NCBI GenBank assembly: GCA_032690845.1
Contig: CM064422.1
Location: forward strand, 4,588,001-4,652,000
Reading direction: 5' to 3'
Origin: Eleusine coracana subsp. coracana
Taxonomy: Eukaryota > Streptophyta > Magnoliopsida > Poales > Poaceae
Length of the DNA: 64,000 bases
The position numbers and the translations under genes were made by a program. The stretch's first letter is position 1. Each line of letters starts with the position of its first letter. Below are positions 49,825 to 60,252 of the stretch, in pieces. The notes beneath the pieces were generated by a model. That model had not been told where the DNA came from, searched no databases, and was given only the letters and a program-made list of their open reading frames with translations.

Positions 49825-51260
49825 ATTTTTTTTTGACGGCCACTGAAGGGAGGAGAACTCTCCACCTGAATTTCATTATATTAATAATAGCGTCCGTCAT
49901 CAAAAGTGGTCCAATACATGGTTACAACAAATATTTTAAAAAAGTGATGGGAAATAAGGGATTACATGGAATGAAATACAAACTCTATGCACTAAACACC
50001 TAGTGTCGCGTCCACGAATCCTGATTATGAGATCTTCAACACGCAGCAGAGCAACCTAAGGCAACACCCTCAAGAGGGAAAGTGACTTTGTTGCCCCGAT
50101 CCAGCAAGCTTTGCTAGACCTAAGTTTTCACCCAGATGGCTCTTAGGGCCGACAATAGAGTGCACTGCAGCAGCGCCTTCAAGAAGGAGAATGCCGTACG
50201 AGATGCCACCACTACTGACTGAGTAAGGTTTTCACCAGGAGCACTATGCCTTCCTGTTGCGCGTGTTGAAAGCATGTCGATCGTATCACTCAACCTACAG
50301 TAAGAAGGACACATACACTATACACCAACGAGAGACGAGATGATGCACGACCACCATGGACGCGCCTCGATCTTGTGTACACGACGGAGAACAGGTCGTC
50401 AACAGACCACCATGCCGAGCTCGGGAACCTCCGACTGCAACTTTCACGATCAGAGCTGCCGAACCAAAGAACCTTAGCAGAATGAAGAACGCCACCGCAT
50501 CCAGCCACTTGAGCCCTTGTGGCTCGCGCGAGCGGCTGAGCGTAGTGTGTCTTCTGTGAGCAGAGGAAATGGCAGCCACCCCGAGTCGTGAGACTTGATG
50601 TCGGCGTAGAGACTCGGGGAAGCACGAGGCAAGATCCGGTCATGCGGCTCGAAGGTGGCCAGATCGGGGCCCTGGGAGGCCGGATCTGACCACAGACGAG
50701 CTGAAGAGGAGGACGATGGTTTCGTTTGCGGAACTGCTGCCGTGCCGCTTCGTGCGCCGAGCACATGGCTACTGATGTCGTTGACGGCGAGGAGGAGCCG
50801 GGACGGCGTGCAGCATCGCGCGATGCCGTCCTCGCCCCCGAGTTGCAGCAGCAGCGCAGCGGCGGCTTCTCCGTTTCCGCGATGGTGCCGAGCTCTCCGT
50901 GTAGATCTGGCAACGTCGAGGCCAGATCCGACGACGACGATGTCAGAGCTGCCGCGCGGGAGCCTGGGGAGGCCACAGGGAGCTGGTGGGGGATCGGGGA
51001 AGGAGCGGCGAGTTGTGGGCGAGATCCCGGTCGCGCGAGAGAAAGGAGGCCCCGTCACCACCATCTTTGTGGACGCCTGCATTGGCCGCCTGCCCACTCC
51101 GACGGCGGCGAGGGGGTTCGAGCTCGGGGGAGAGGCTTAGGGCGGCGGCGGTGGCTAGGGTTCCGCCCGTCGCCCTTGGAGCGAGGGCGCGGGCTTCCTC
51201 CTCTTGTATCAATTTGGGTCTTTAGAGTTGTTCGCATGAGATGTTCGCAGTATCTCTAAG
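49825..51260 (-). mobile_element. LINE-derived repeat, class uncertain
   Basis: On the minus strand the region ends in AATTCAGGTGGAGAGTTCTC, a phrase common at 3' ends of grass LINEs, followed shortly by a poly(A) tail (poly(T) at about 49,826-49,834 on plus). The other end is GC-rich with CGGAACCCTAGCCACCGCCG, resembling LINE or retroelement 5' leaders in grasses. Long ORFs occur on both strands in the GC-rich half without recognised domains. It could instead be two adjacent repeats. The possible flanking match ATGAGATG (49,814 and 51,235) is too short to prove a duplication. Confidence 0.35.
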
Positions 51261-51352
51261 CAGCACGATATGCTCGCAGCATCTCTAGGCATTTTCTGCT
51301 TTCAGCATTGAAATTCGAAGACCAAAATTCTTCAGACTTTTTTGAGTAATTC

Positions 51353-51372
51353 GGGGGGGGGGGGGGGGGGGG
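51353..51372. repeat. 20-base G homopolymer
   Basis: An uninterrupted run of 20 G on the plus strand at the 3' terminus of the L1 copy, where grass L1 ends normally show a short C-rich stretch (minus strand). The exact length could be a sequencing artefact. Confidence 0.8.
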
Positions 51373-52508
51373 AGCATCCCCACCTTTTCATTTTATAGAA
51401 AGCACATACATGAGCAGTTTGTTACATGTCGTTTATGGAGAAATTAGCAGGGGAGGTAGGGGAGAACAACAACACCCATGTTCGGGCTACATGCCTATCT
51501 GCTTGGGGCAATCTACACGCCCAGAGCTTGGCATCTTCGCGGCATCCGGTGAAGAGGCGAGCATAGCAAGGAGGAAGAGAACGGAAAACAACATAATGAC
51601 GGTGTTTCCAGAGCCGCCAACAACACAATAGTAAGAAGGCATTAGAGTGAACTCGAGGGACGGATGATGGAAGCTCGACGCGCCAAAGAGTAGCCACATC
51701 ATCTTCGTTGATTTCAATCCCAATCTTTTGCTAGAAGCCAGCAGCGAAGGCGCAGCCGGCAATGAGATGACCTGTGCTCTCTATTTCTGTGCCACATAAC
51801 TCACACGAGCCAGAGTCTATGCAGTGATTTTTAGCAGATTTTCACGGGTTTGGATGCGATTTTGCACTAGCAACCAGCCAAAGAATTTCACCTTCGGAGG
51901 GGCACAGTTTTCCCAAATGAATTTGTAGTAGTCACAGTTGCCGCCCTCTGAGATCACTGATTTATATATCATGGATGAGCTGAGGCGATGAGATTTATCC
52001 TCCCATGGACAACGACGAATGTCAGGATCATTGGTGAGAGTAACATCTGCAAGCACTGAGACCAACTGTATAAATTGGGTGGCCGCAACAGAGGTAAGCC
52101 GGGGGACAAAAGCCGAGCGGAGAGCACCCCCAAGCACTTGGCGAACTGAAGCTTCGGGGCGATGTGCATGTGAGAAGAGAGCAGGCATGGCATCCACAAG
52201 CAGACCGAGGGCCAACCAACAATCATGCCAAAATGTTGTGGTGCGCCCATCGCACACCTCCACAGTAGTAAGCAACCGATAATCATGTAGGAGTCGATGC
52301 AGCGATGCCTAATGCGCACCAGTGGCTGTAGAGTCCGGAGCTTCGAGCGGTCCGCCAAACTCAGTAGTCAGCCAGCGCACCCAGGCTGAGTCTGAGCCGG
52401 TGTGCGCTCGATGCAGTAGTTTCATAAGCAAGCATGTGTTCTGTAGAGAGAGGTCATGAACTCCGAGGCCACCATCCTTCTTGGGACGGCATGCATTTGC
52501 CCAACTAA

Positions 52509-52513
52509 CTAGG
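52509..52513 (+). repeat. Left 5-bp target-site duplication
   Basis: CTAGG directly before the 5' LTR, repeated at 63,814-63,818. The L1 coding sequence is continuous when the insert and one copy are ignored. Confidence 0.9.
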
Positions 52514-52855
52514 TGAAGGTGCATCTAGGCCCCTAATTTTATTTTGGTGATTGGAGCCAATACAATTAAGAATGGACTAATGTTTTAATGAGCATGTGTA
52601 TAGAAGATGGTTCAATTATTGATGACAAAATGCATAGAAGCTCAAATACTCAAAGAAAAGGAGAAAACAAAGTGGCTAAGAAATTTCAAGATGATACTCA
52701 AAAATTTGCTCAAATATGAAGCTCATGGAGTTTTTATTTTATTTTTGAGTATAGGAAAAGCCGTACTATTAAGAGGGACACAAAAGTGTGAAGCAATGAT
52801 GAACTAAGAGCAAAATCCAAAATTCCACATCCAAAACACTTTTCCAGAGCAAAAT

Positions 52856-52950
52856 CATCGGACTTGTCCGACCCATCGGACAAGTCCATCGGACTCCAGA
52901 ACCTGATGACCATCGGACTAGTCTGATGACCATCGGACTAGTCTGATGGA
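52856..52950. repeat. Palindromic repeat cluster in 5' LTR
   Basis: Several copies of a 14-bp inverted repeat of the form TCGGAC-NN-GTCCGA, for example ATCGGACTTGTCCGAC and ATCGGACAAGTCC, then two identical CCATCGGACTAGTCTGATGA units in tandem. The cluster ends about 45 bp upstream of the TATA box, so it is in U3. Sirevirus LTRs are known to carry conserved palindromes of related CGGAC/GTCCG type. Confidence 0.85.
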
Positions 52951-52994
52951 GATCTGAGAAATACCCATCCAAACAGCTCTTTTTCTTCTTGAGC

Positions 52995-53002
52995 TATAAA
53001 TA
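52995..53002 (+). promoter_or_regulatory. TATA box of the 5' LTR
   Basis: TATAAATA within GAGCTATAAATAGACCCC, directly downstream of the palindrome cluster. The matching site in the 3' LTR is 63,004-63,011. This is the likely U3/R promoter. Confidence 0.75.
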
Positions 53003-53804
53003 GACCCCCACTTCGTCCCTTGTCTGGTTGGTCACTCATTCCACTCAAAAACACTCTCAAGCCCACTTTGCTCTTCAAATCTCTCCTCCCTTACTTCCAA
53101 TCTTGATTTGTGAAGGAATTGAGAGAAGATTCAAGAGCTCCATCGACTTCAAGCTTCCATTGTCTCAAGCTCTTGGTTCATCCTTACCACCGACCATGTT
53201 TGTGTTTGTTACTCTTGGGGATTCATCCTCTAGATGGTTAGAGGTACCCGTAGAGCTCCCAACTTATGTGGTGACGCATCGGGAAGTTTGTATTGACCCC
53301 TCCTTCGTGGAGTTTGCTAGTGCAAAGCCAAGTTTGATCTTTGTGGTCACTTGGAGAGGTTAGGGTTGAAAGAAACCCGGTCCTTTGTGGATCCCTCAAC
53401 GGAGACGTAGGCTTCTTTGTGGAGTTGAACTTCGGTGAACAAATCTTGTGTCTCCCCTTATCCTCTTTTGCATATTTGTTATTTACTTGCTCTTCCTCAT
53501 AACTTGCTAGATAGGGTTTGTATCATTTCTCTTAAATTAACTTGTGTAGATTACTTGCTAGTTGTTCCCCTCATTTCTACAACTTCCTCTAGCTTATAAT
53601 TACTAGATCCTAGCTTGCCTTCTATTAGTTTAAAGTTTTAATCGGCCGATCTACTTTTCTAACTCGTGCCATCAGACAAGTCCATCGGACTTTCCTCACT
53701 ATCATCGGACAAGTCCGACACTGCGCATTTATCTTTTATTATTAAGTGATTTTTAGGGACATTTGCCTATTCACCCCCCCCCCCCCCCGCTAGGCACTTT
53801 CAAT

Positions 53805-53816
53805 TGGTATCAGAGC
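53805..53816 (+). other. Primer-binding site (initiator tRNA-Met)
   Basis: TGGTATCAGAGC two bases after the end of the 5' LTR, the standard plant Copia primer-binding site complementary to the 3' end of initiator methionine tRNA. Confidence 0.93.
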
Positions 53817-53853
53817 AATGATCTTCTAAAAAGCTTAACCACTTGAAGTAAAG

Positions 53854-56136
53854 ATGTCAAATTCGGGAGAAGAACCAACTTTCGCTCTCCCAATCAAAGA
53901 TGGTGCTAGTGGTACTCATGATGGAGATGATGTAGTTGGAAGACATGATGCTCAACCAAGAACCTACAACAATGTCATGTTTGATTATGAAGATCTCAAA
54001 GATGATCACATTGGGCAAGGGTCCGGTAGGCTTCCATACTTTGATGAACAATTTTATGACCATTGGAAATGCAAGATGATGATGTACTTGGAATCAATGA
54101 GTCTGCATGTTGCAAGCATAACCAAGAATGGTTTCTTGTGAGAAAATAGAGATAATCCAACTCGAAAGGATCAACTCAACATCCATCGCAATACCGTGGC
54201 GGCTAGTGCAATTGTTTCCGCACTTAGTGCCACCAAATATGACAAAGTAGCCGGAATCAAGAATGCCAATCAATTATGGAGAAAGCTTGAGGTTATCTAT
54301 GAGGGTATTGATTCCGTGAAAGCTACAAGGCTTGAAGAATTGTAAAATGAGTTTAACTTATTCATCATGGGTCCGTGAGAAGGCCCAAAAGAAGTTTATT
54401 ATAGACTCATGGGAATTATGAATCAAAGAAGAGCACTTGGAGCTAGAATGTCCGACTTGGATATCAACAAGAGACTATTACAAGCATTGAGACCATGGGA
54501 TTGCAATATTTGCTCAAATATTAGAGAGAAGGACAATTTTAAAACCTTCTCCACCGATGAGGTACTTGGAAAGCTTCTATCCCAAAAACAACAAAATCAT
54601 CAAGCCAACAAGATAAATGTGTTGATCAAGCAAATTACGGAAGCCAATGGTGATAAGAATGATGTGGTACTCAATGCCATAAGTGAAAAGAAGCAAGAGA
54701 AGAAGAAGAAGAAAGTAGTTGATTCTAATAGTGAAAATAGTGACGATGAGATGGCCTTGCTTGTAAGGAGGTTCAAGTCATTCCTCAAGAAGGATAGGTA
54801 CAAGAGGAAAAGCTTCGACAAGGACAAAGCAAGAAGGTCAAAAAGGACTTGCTATGAATGTGGTGATGAAGGACACTTTATTGCGGAATGTCCAAAGAAG
54901 AAGAACAAGGATGAAAAAAGAAAAGACAAGCATCACAAGAAAGACAAGACATACAAGAAGCATAGGAAAGGTGAAGCTCATATTGGTCAAGAATGGAACT
55001 CCGATGATTCATCCTCCTCCTCATCTTCCTCCTCCAAATCCGACTCGGATGATGGTGGCATTGCTTCACTTGCCATCGGTGTTACTCCCACCAACACCTC
55101 ACTATTTGGGAGCTTGAGTGATGATGATAACAACACTCACAAGTGTCTAATGGCAAGAGGATTGAAGGTAACAAAATCTAAACACAAGCGTTCCTCTTAT
55201 GCTAGTAGTAGTGATGATGATGATGATGATGATGTTGAAAATGCTTCACTTCCTAAAATGCTTGAATTCATGCAATTGCTTAAAAAACAAAAGGAAGAAA
55301 ATGATAGACAAGAGGAGCTTCTTGAAAAACAAAAAGACTTGCTTATTCTTGAAAAGAAAAGAAACCTTGAACTAGAGAAGCTTCTAGAAGTTGAAAGAAA
55401 TAAAAATGAAGAATTAACCTTGTCTATCACTAAAATTAAGAATACTTGTGAAAATGTTAAAAGTGATAAAGATAAACTTTAAGAGAAATATGAGGATTTG
55501 GAAAAGACTCATAAGTTCCTTGAAGAACAATACAAAATTCTTTCAACTTTCACATCCACTTCCACCAACAACTCTCATGCTTCCACTAGCAAAGGATGTG
55601 ATAGGTGCTATAACATTGATATTGATGCTTGTGCTACTAATATGAAATTGATTGATGATTTGAACAAGCAAGTGAGGGCTCTTGAAAGCAAGATACAACA
55701 TGAGAAGAATGCTGTTGACAATAAAAAGACAAAGTATGCAAGAGGCGCATACGCATACACTAGAATGCCCCATATCATGGATGGCATTGGCTATGTTGAG
55801 GGTGCCAAGCACAATGCACGGGAGAACAAGAATGGGAAGGAATTCCTTAAGTTCACCAAGGAAGGATCTTATCAAAAGAAGCAAGCTAACAACATGAACA
55901 CTAACCATACTTCTTTTACCAATGATTCTCATGTTAATATGCCTAATTCTACATGTGCACTATTTCATGATTTTGATGCTTCATATATGCTTATGAGAAA
56001 CATGCATGATCGTGTATATGCCAAATATGTTGGGCCACGCAACAAGAGACCAAAGGCTTGTGTGTGGGTGTCCAAAGTACTTGTGACTAATATGAAAGGA
56101 CCCAAGCAAATTTGGATACCTAAAAACAAAGCTTAA
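53854..56136 (+). pseudogene. Sirevirus-like gag, with nonsense codons
   Basis: A single reading frame runs through 53,854-56,136 and is broken only by in-frame stops at 54,139, 54,343, 54,376 and 55,480. It encodes an N-terminal capsid-like region, a CX2CX4HX4C zinc knuckle (CYECGDEGHFIAEC, near 54,850), a very basic Lys-rich tract, a serine run with acidic residues, and a long coiled coil rich in Glu, Lys and Leu (about 55,260-55,530). A further extension ends near KQIWIPKNKA. The long region after the knuckle is typical of Sirevirus Gag, which in other members binds dynein light chain 8. It ends at TAA 56,134 with a second stop TAG 56,146; protease continues in the same frame, so gag and pol are stop-separated rather than frameshifted. 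Confidence 0.85.
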
Positions 56137-56148
56137 CTTATTTTGTAG

Positions 56149-59100
56149 GACTATGTCTCCAGAAGGTCAAGTTGGGTAATTGATAGTGGATGCACTAATC
56201 ATATAACCGGAGACAAAAAGATGTTCAACTCATTTGAGCCAAGCCACAATAACAATGAATATATTACATTTGGAGACAATGGAACGGGACAAGTCCTAGA
56301 TTATGGTAAAGTCCCTCTCACTCCCTCGTATTCTCTTTCCAAGGTTATGCTCATTGATTATGTTGACTTCAATCTTTTGTTCATCTCACAATTTTGTAAA
56401 ATGGGCTATGATTGCTTGTTCAACGAATGTGGTGTGACCGTCTATAAGAGGAGTGATGGCTCGGTTGCTTTTAAGGGTATGTTCAAAGGAAAGCTTTATG
56501 TTGTGGATTTCTCCACGAATGAAGCTAGACTTGGTACAGGCTTATTAGCAAAGTCCAACATGGGGTGGTTGTGCATAGAAGACTTGCCTATGTTGGTATG
56601 AGAAATCTTCACAAACTCCAAAAGGGCGGCCACATTATAGGACTAACCGATGTTTGTTTTGAGAAAGATAGAATTTATAGTACGTGTCAAGCGGGAAAGC
56701 AAGTTGGAGCATCACACCCCGCGAAGCATGTGATGACCACCACAAGGCCATTGGAGATATTGCACATGGACCTCTTCGGACCCGTCTCCTACATAAGTGG
56801 TAACAAATATGGTCTTGTTATTGTTGATGATTTTTCTCGCATCACGTGGGTGTTCTTTTTACATGATAAAGGTGAAGTAAAAAATATGCTTAATACGTTC
56901 ATGAGAAGAGCACAAAATAAATATGAAGTGAAGATCAAGAAAATAAGAAGTGACAACAACACCGAGTTCAAGAATACTCAAGTTGAAGAGTACCTTGATG
57001 AAGAAGACATCAAGCATGAATTTTCAGCACCCTACTCCTCTCAATAAAATGGGGTAGCCGAAAGAAAGAACCATACACTCATTGAGATGGCAAGAACAAT
57101 GCTTGATGAATACAAGAGGTCCGACCGTTTTTGGGCCGAAGCCGTCAACACCGCATGCCATGCCTCCAACCGGTTGTATCTCCACTAATCTTGAAAAACC
57201 CCATAAAAGCTACTAACCGGTAACAAGCCTAATATTTCGTACTTTCGTGTTTTTGGGAGCAAATGTTTTATGCTAAACAAGAAACCCAAGACTTTAAAGT
57301 TTGCTCCAAAAGTTGATGAAGGTTTCTTACTTGGTTATGGGTCGAATGTTCATGCCTATTGTGTGTTTAACAAAACCACCGGTTGTGTTGAAATTTCACG
57401 TGACGTGACATTTGATGAATCTAATGGCTCTCAAGAGGAGCAAGTTGCTATTGATAATATAGATAATGAAGCTCCTAGAAATGCAATAAAAAGGATGGCC
57501 ATTGGTGATGTGAGACCACAAGAAACATCAAGTGTTGAAAGTCAACCCTCTCCCTCAAGATAAAATCAACATCATGAAAATGAAGGAATTAATCATACAA
57601 GTGGTCAAGATCAAGATGTTGGGGATCATGAGCAAGTATCAAGTGATGATTCTCAAAGACATGATCAAGAGGTTGATAAAGATGGTGGTCAAGAAAGCTT
57701 ACATCTACCACATCCAAGAGTACATCAAAGTGTACAACGTGATCACCCCGTTGAGCAAATTCTTGGAGATATTGACAAGGGGGTAATCACTAGATCTCGA
57801 GTTAGTAATTTTTATGAACATTACTCTTTTGTCTCTTCTATGGAGCCATTTAGGGTAGAACAAGCACTTGAGGATTCGGATTGGGTGATGGCCATGCAAA
57901 AAGAATTGAATAACTTCACAAGAAATGAAGTATGGACATTGGAGGAAAGGCCAAAGAACAAGAATGTTGTGGGCACCAAGTGGGTGTTTCACAACAAACA
58001 AAATGAAGATGGTGTTGTGACAAGAAATAAGGCAAGGCTTGTGGCAAAGGGGTATTCACAAGTGGAAGGTTTGGATTTTGATGAAACCTATGCCCTCGTA
58101 GCAAGATTTGAATCTATTAGAATATTACATACTTTTGCTACTCACCATGATTTTAAGTTGTACCAAATGGACGTGAAAAGTGCATTCCTTAATAGGCCAA
58201 TCAAGGAAGAAGTGTATGTGGAGCAACCACCGGGCTTTGAACACCCAAAGTATCCTAACCATGTTTTCAAGCTCCATAAGGCGCTCTATGGGCTTAAGCA
58301 AGCTCCAAGAGCATGGTATGAATGTCTTAGAGATTTTCTTGTTAAAAAAGCTTTTGTCATTGGCAAGGCCGATGCAACCCTCTTCACCAAGCATTTTGGT
58401 AATGATACCTTTGTGTGCCAAATATATATCGATGACATTATATTTGGTTCTACTAACTAAAACTTTTGTGATGAGTTTAGCAAGATAATGACCAAGAGAT
58501 TTGAGATGTCCATGATGGGAGAATTAACATACTTTCTAGGCTTCCAAGTGAAGCAACTCAAGGAGGGCACCTTCATATGTCAAGCCAAGTACACTCAAGA
58601 CTTATTGAAGAAGTTTGACATGGACAAGATCAAGCCCATCAAAACACCCATGCCAACAAATGAACACATCGACCTCAACAAAAAGGACAAGCCCGTTGAT
58701 CATAAGGTATATCGCTCCATGATAGGATCTTTGCTTTATCTTTATGCATCTAGGCCCGATATCATGCTTAGTGTGTGTATGTGTGCACGTTTTCAAGCCG
58801 CTCCTATGGAGTGTCACATGATGGCCGTTAAAAGAATCTTAAGATATTTGGTTCACACACCCAACCTAGGGCTTTGGTACCCCAAGGGTTCAAAGTCAAC
58901 CTTTTAGGCTATTTTGATACGGATTATGCCGGGGATAAGGTAGATAGAAAAAGCACCTCCGAGACATGCCAATTCTTGGGTAGGTCCCTAGTGTCATGGT
59001 CATCCAAGAAACAAAATTCCATTGCACTTTCCACCGCCGAAGCGGAGTATGTTGTAGCCGGTAGTTGTTGTGCACAACTACTTTGGATAAGACAAACTCT

Positions 59101-59401
59101 AAGGGACTACAGTTACAAGTTGAACCGTGTTTCACTCCTATATGACAATGAGAGTGCCATAAAGCTTGCTTATAATCCCGTTGAGCATTCGCGCACAAAG
59201 CATATAGATATCCGCCATCACTTTTTGAGAGATCATTCTATCAAGGGGGATATAGAAGTGAGTCATGTGCGAACCAAAGATCAATTAGCCTATATATTCA
59301 CCAAGCCACTAGATGAGAAAAGATTTTTCTACCTTAGGAGTGAAATAAATATTGTTGACTCTAGCAATGTGATGAAGAGGATGTGCACATCTGAGTGTTG
59401 A
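56149..59401 (+). pseudogene. Copia pol (PR-INT-RT-RH), degenerate
   Basis: Protease: WVIDSGCTNHITGDKKMF near 56,173. A frameshift near 56,573 falls in the GAG-pre-integrase histidine region. Integrase shows the Cys pair of the zinc site, MDLFGPVSYISGNKYG, SDNNTEFKN and NGVAERKNHTL, with an in-frame stop at 57,045 and a cluster of stops at 57,186-57,206. Reverse transcriptase: TKWVFHNKQNEDG, YQMDVKSAFLN, LYGLKQAPRAWYE and the YIDD catalytic box near 58,427, with stops at 57,561 and 58,458. RNase H: YFDTDYAGDKVDRKSTSE and ALSTAEAEYVV, after another frameshift near 58,890. It ends at TGA 59,399. The domain order (integrase before RT) identifies Copia. It cannot make a functional product. Confidence 0.9.
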
Positions 59402-59625
59402 TTGCTCAATTATTGCAAAAAACCATGGTTTTATGTCAAAACTTGTTTGTTTTTGCTTGTTCCTTGATTCTTGATCAATCTTGTCAAAATATGGTCATAG
59501 TTTTGAATGGTTGGTTGATTGACTGACCATAGGCTGGCAAGAATCCTTTTTGTCCATCCTCATTTACACTTATTTGCTTCAAACTATCCCCAGCCCTGCC
59601 TGCCTCCTCCTATTGACACGATTCA

Positions 59626-60152
59626 TCGGACAAGTCCAATGCCAGTCGGACAAGTCCGACCCCATCGGACAAGTCCGACAGTCCAGTTTTCACCCCTTTA
59701 ACCAGCCCGACTTACCTCTTCGGTCAACACCCCCTCATTCACATCTCTCATGTTCTCTCTCCTCAAGAACTCCCCCAAAGGCGGCCCCAAGACAATCTCC
59801 CTCTCCCACCATCCATTGGAGCAAGTTTGGAGGCCAAGAGGTCCTCCTCCATCGGCAAAGTCGGATTCCCCATCACTTTTGCAAGGTTTCTCCTCTTTCC
59901 CTCTCTCTCCCTTAGGGTTAGGGTTCTAGGGCAATGCTAGTTTCCAATCCTTTTTCCCTTGCACTTTTGATCCATGGAGATAGCTTCTAGCATGTTGTGG
60001 TAGGAGTAGACAAAGTTTGGTCGCTAGTGGTAGGTGGATTTGTGGAGGATCTAGGTTTTTGGAGAAACTGCGAGTCATCGGACAAGTCCGATGGGCATCG
60101 GACAAGTCTGACGTGTCGGACAAGTCCGATGATTATTGGACATATCCGACGG
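59626..60152. repeat. Internal palindrome clusters before the third ORF
   Basis: Two clusters, at about 59,626-59,682 and 60,077-60,150, with at least six copies of the TCGGACAAGTCCGA-type unit in all, for example CATCGGACAAGTCCGATG and GTCGGACAAGTCCGAC. This is the same unit as in the LTRs, yet the sequence around it is not LTR sequence. The second cluster ends about 100 bp before the start of the third ORF. Confidence 0.85.
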
Positions 60153-60252
60153 CATGCAGTTCCTCCAAAAGTCTAAGTCCCTCACTAATTCTCCTCACCC
60201 CTTTTTCCTCTCTTTTGTCTATCTTCTGACTTGTGTTATTCCTGTTGTCAGC

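Larger units (their letters stand above)
51345..52513 (-). pseudogene. L1-type LINE, 3' part (reverse transcriptase end and zf-RVT)
   Basis: On the minus strand the first part (from 52,513) encodes the region just after the L1 reverse transcriptase, including VSWANACRPKKDGGLGVHDL and MKLLHRAH. Next comes the zinc-binding RT-associated domain (zf-RVT): GRTTTFWHDCWL, the PWEDKSHRLSSSMIYKSV region and WENCAPPKVKFFGWLLVQNR. Several frame breaks separate the pieces, so it is not functional. The 3' end has TATAAAATGAAAAGGTGGGG followed by a 20-base C run on this strand (G run 51,353-51,372). The element is interrupted at 52,513 by the Copia insertion and continues at 63,814. Confidence 0.85.
52514..53802 (+). 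repeat. 5' LTR (1289 bp)
   Basis: Begins TGAAGGTGCATCTAGGCCCC and ends TAGGCACTTTCA. It contains palindromic TCGGAC-NN-GTCCGA units at about 52,856-52,950 and 53,668-53,725, a TATA box at 52,995, and a C run near 53,773-53,788. It is about 170 bp shorter than the 3' LTR, with the difference confined to the palindrome cluster upstream of the TATA box. Confidence 0.93.

Noticed and set aside
50290..51140. Overlapping ORFs of 160-228 residues on both strands
   Set aside because: They lie in the GC-rich half of a probable LINE-derived repeat and show no known domain.
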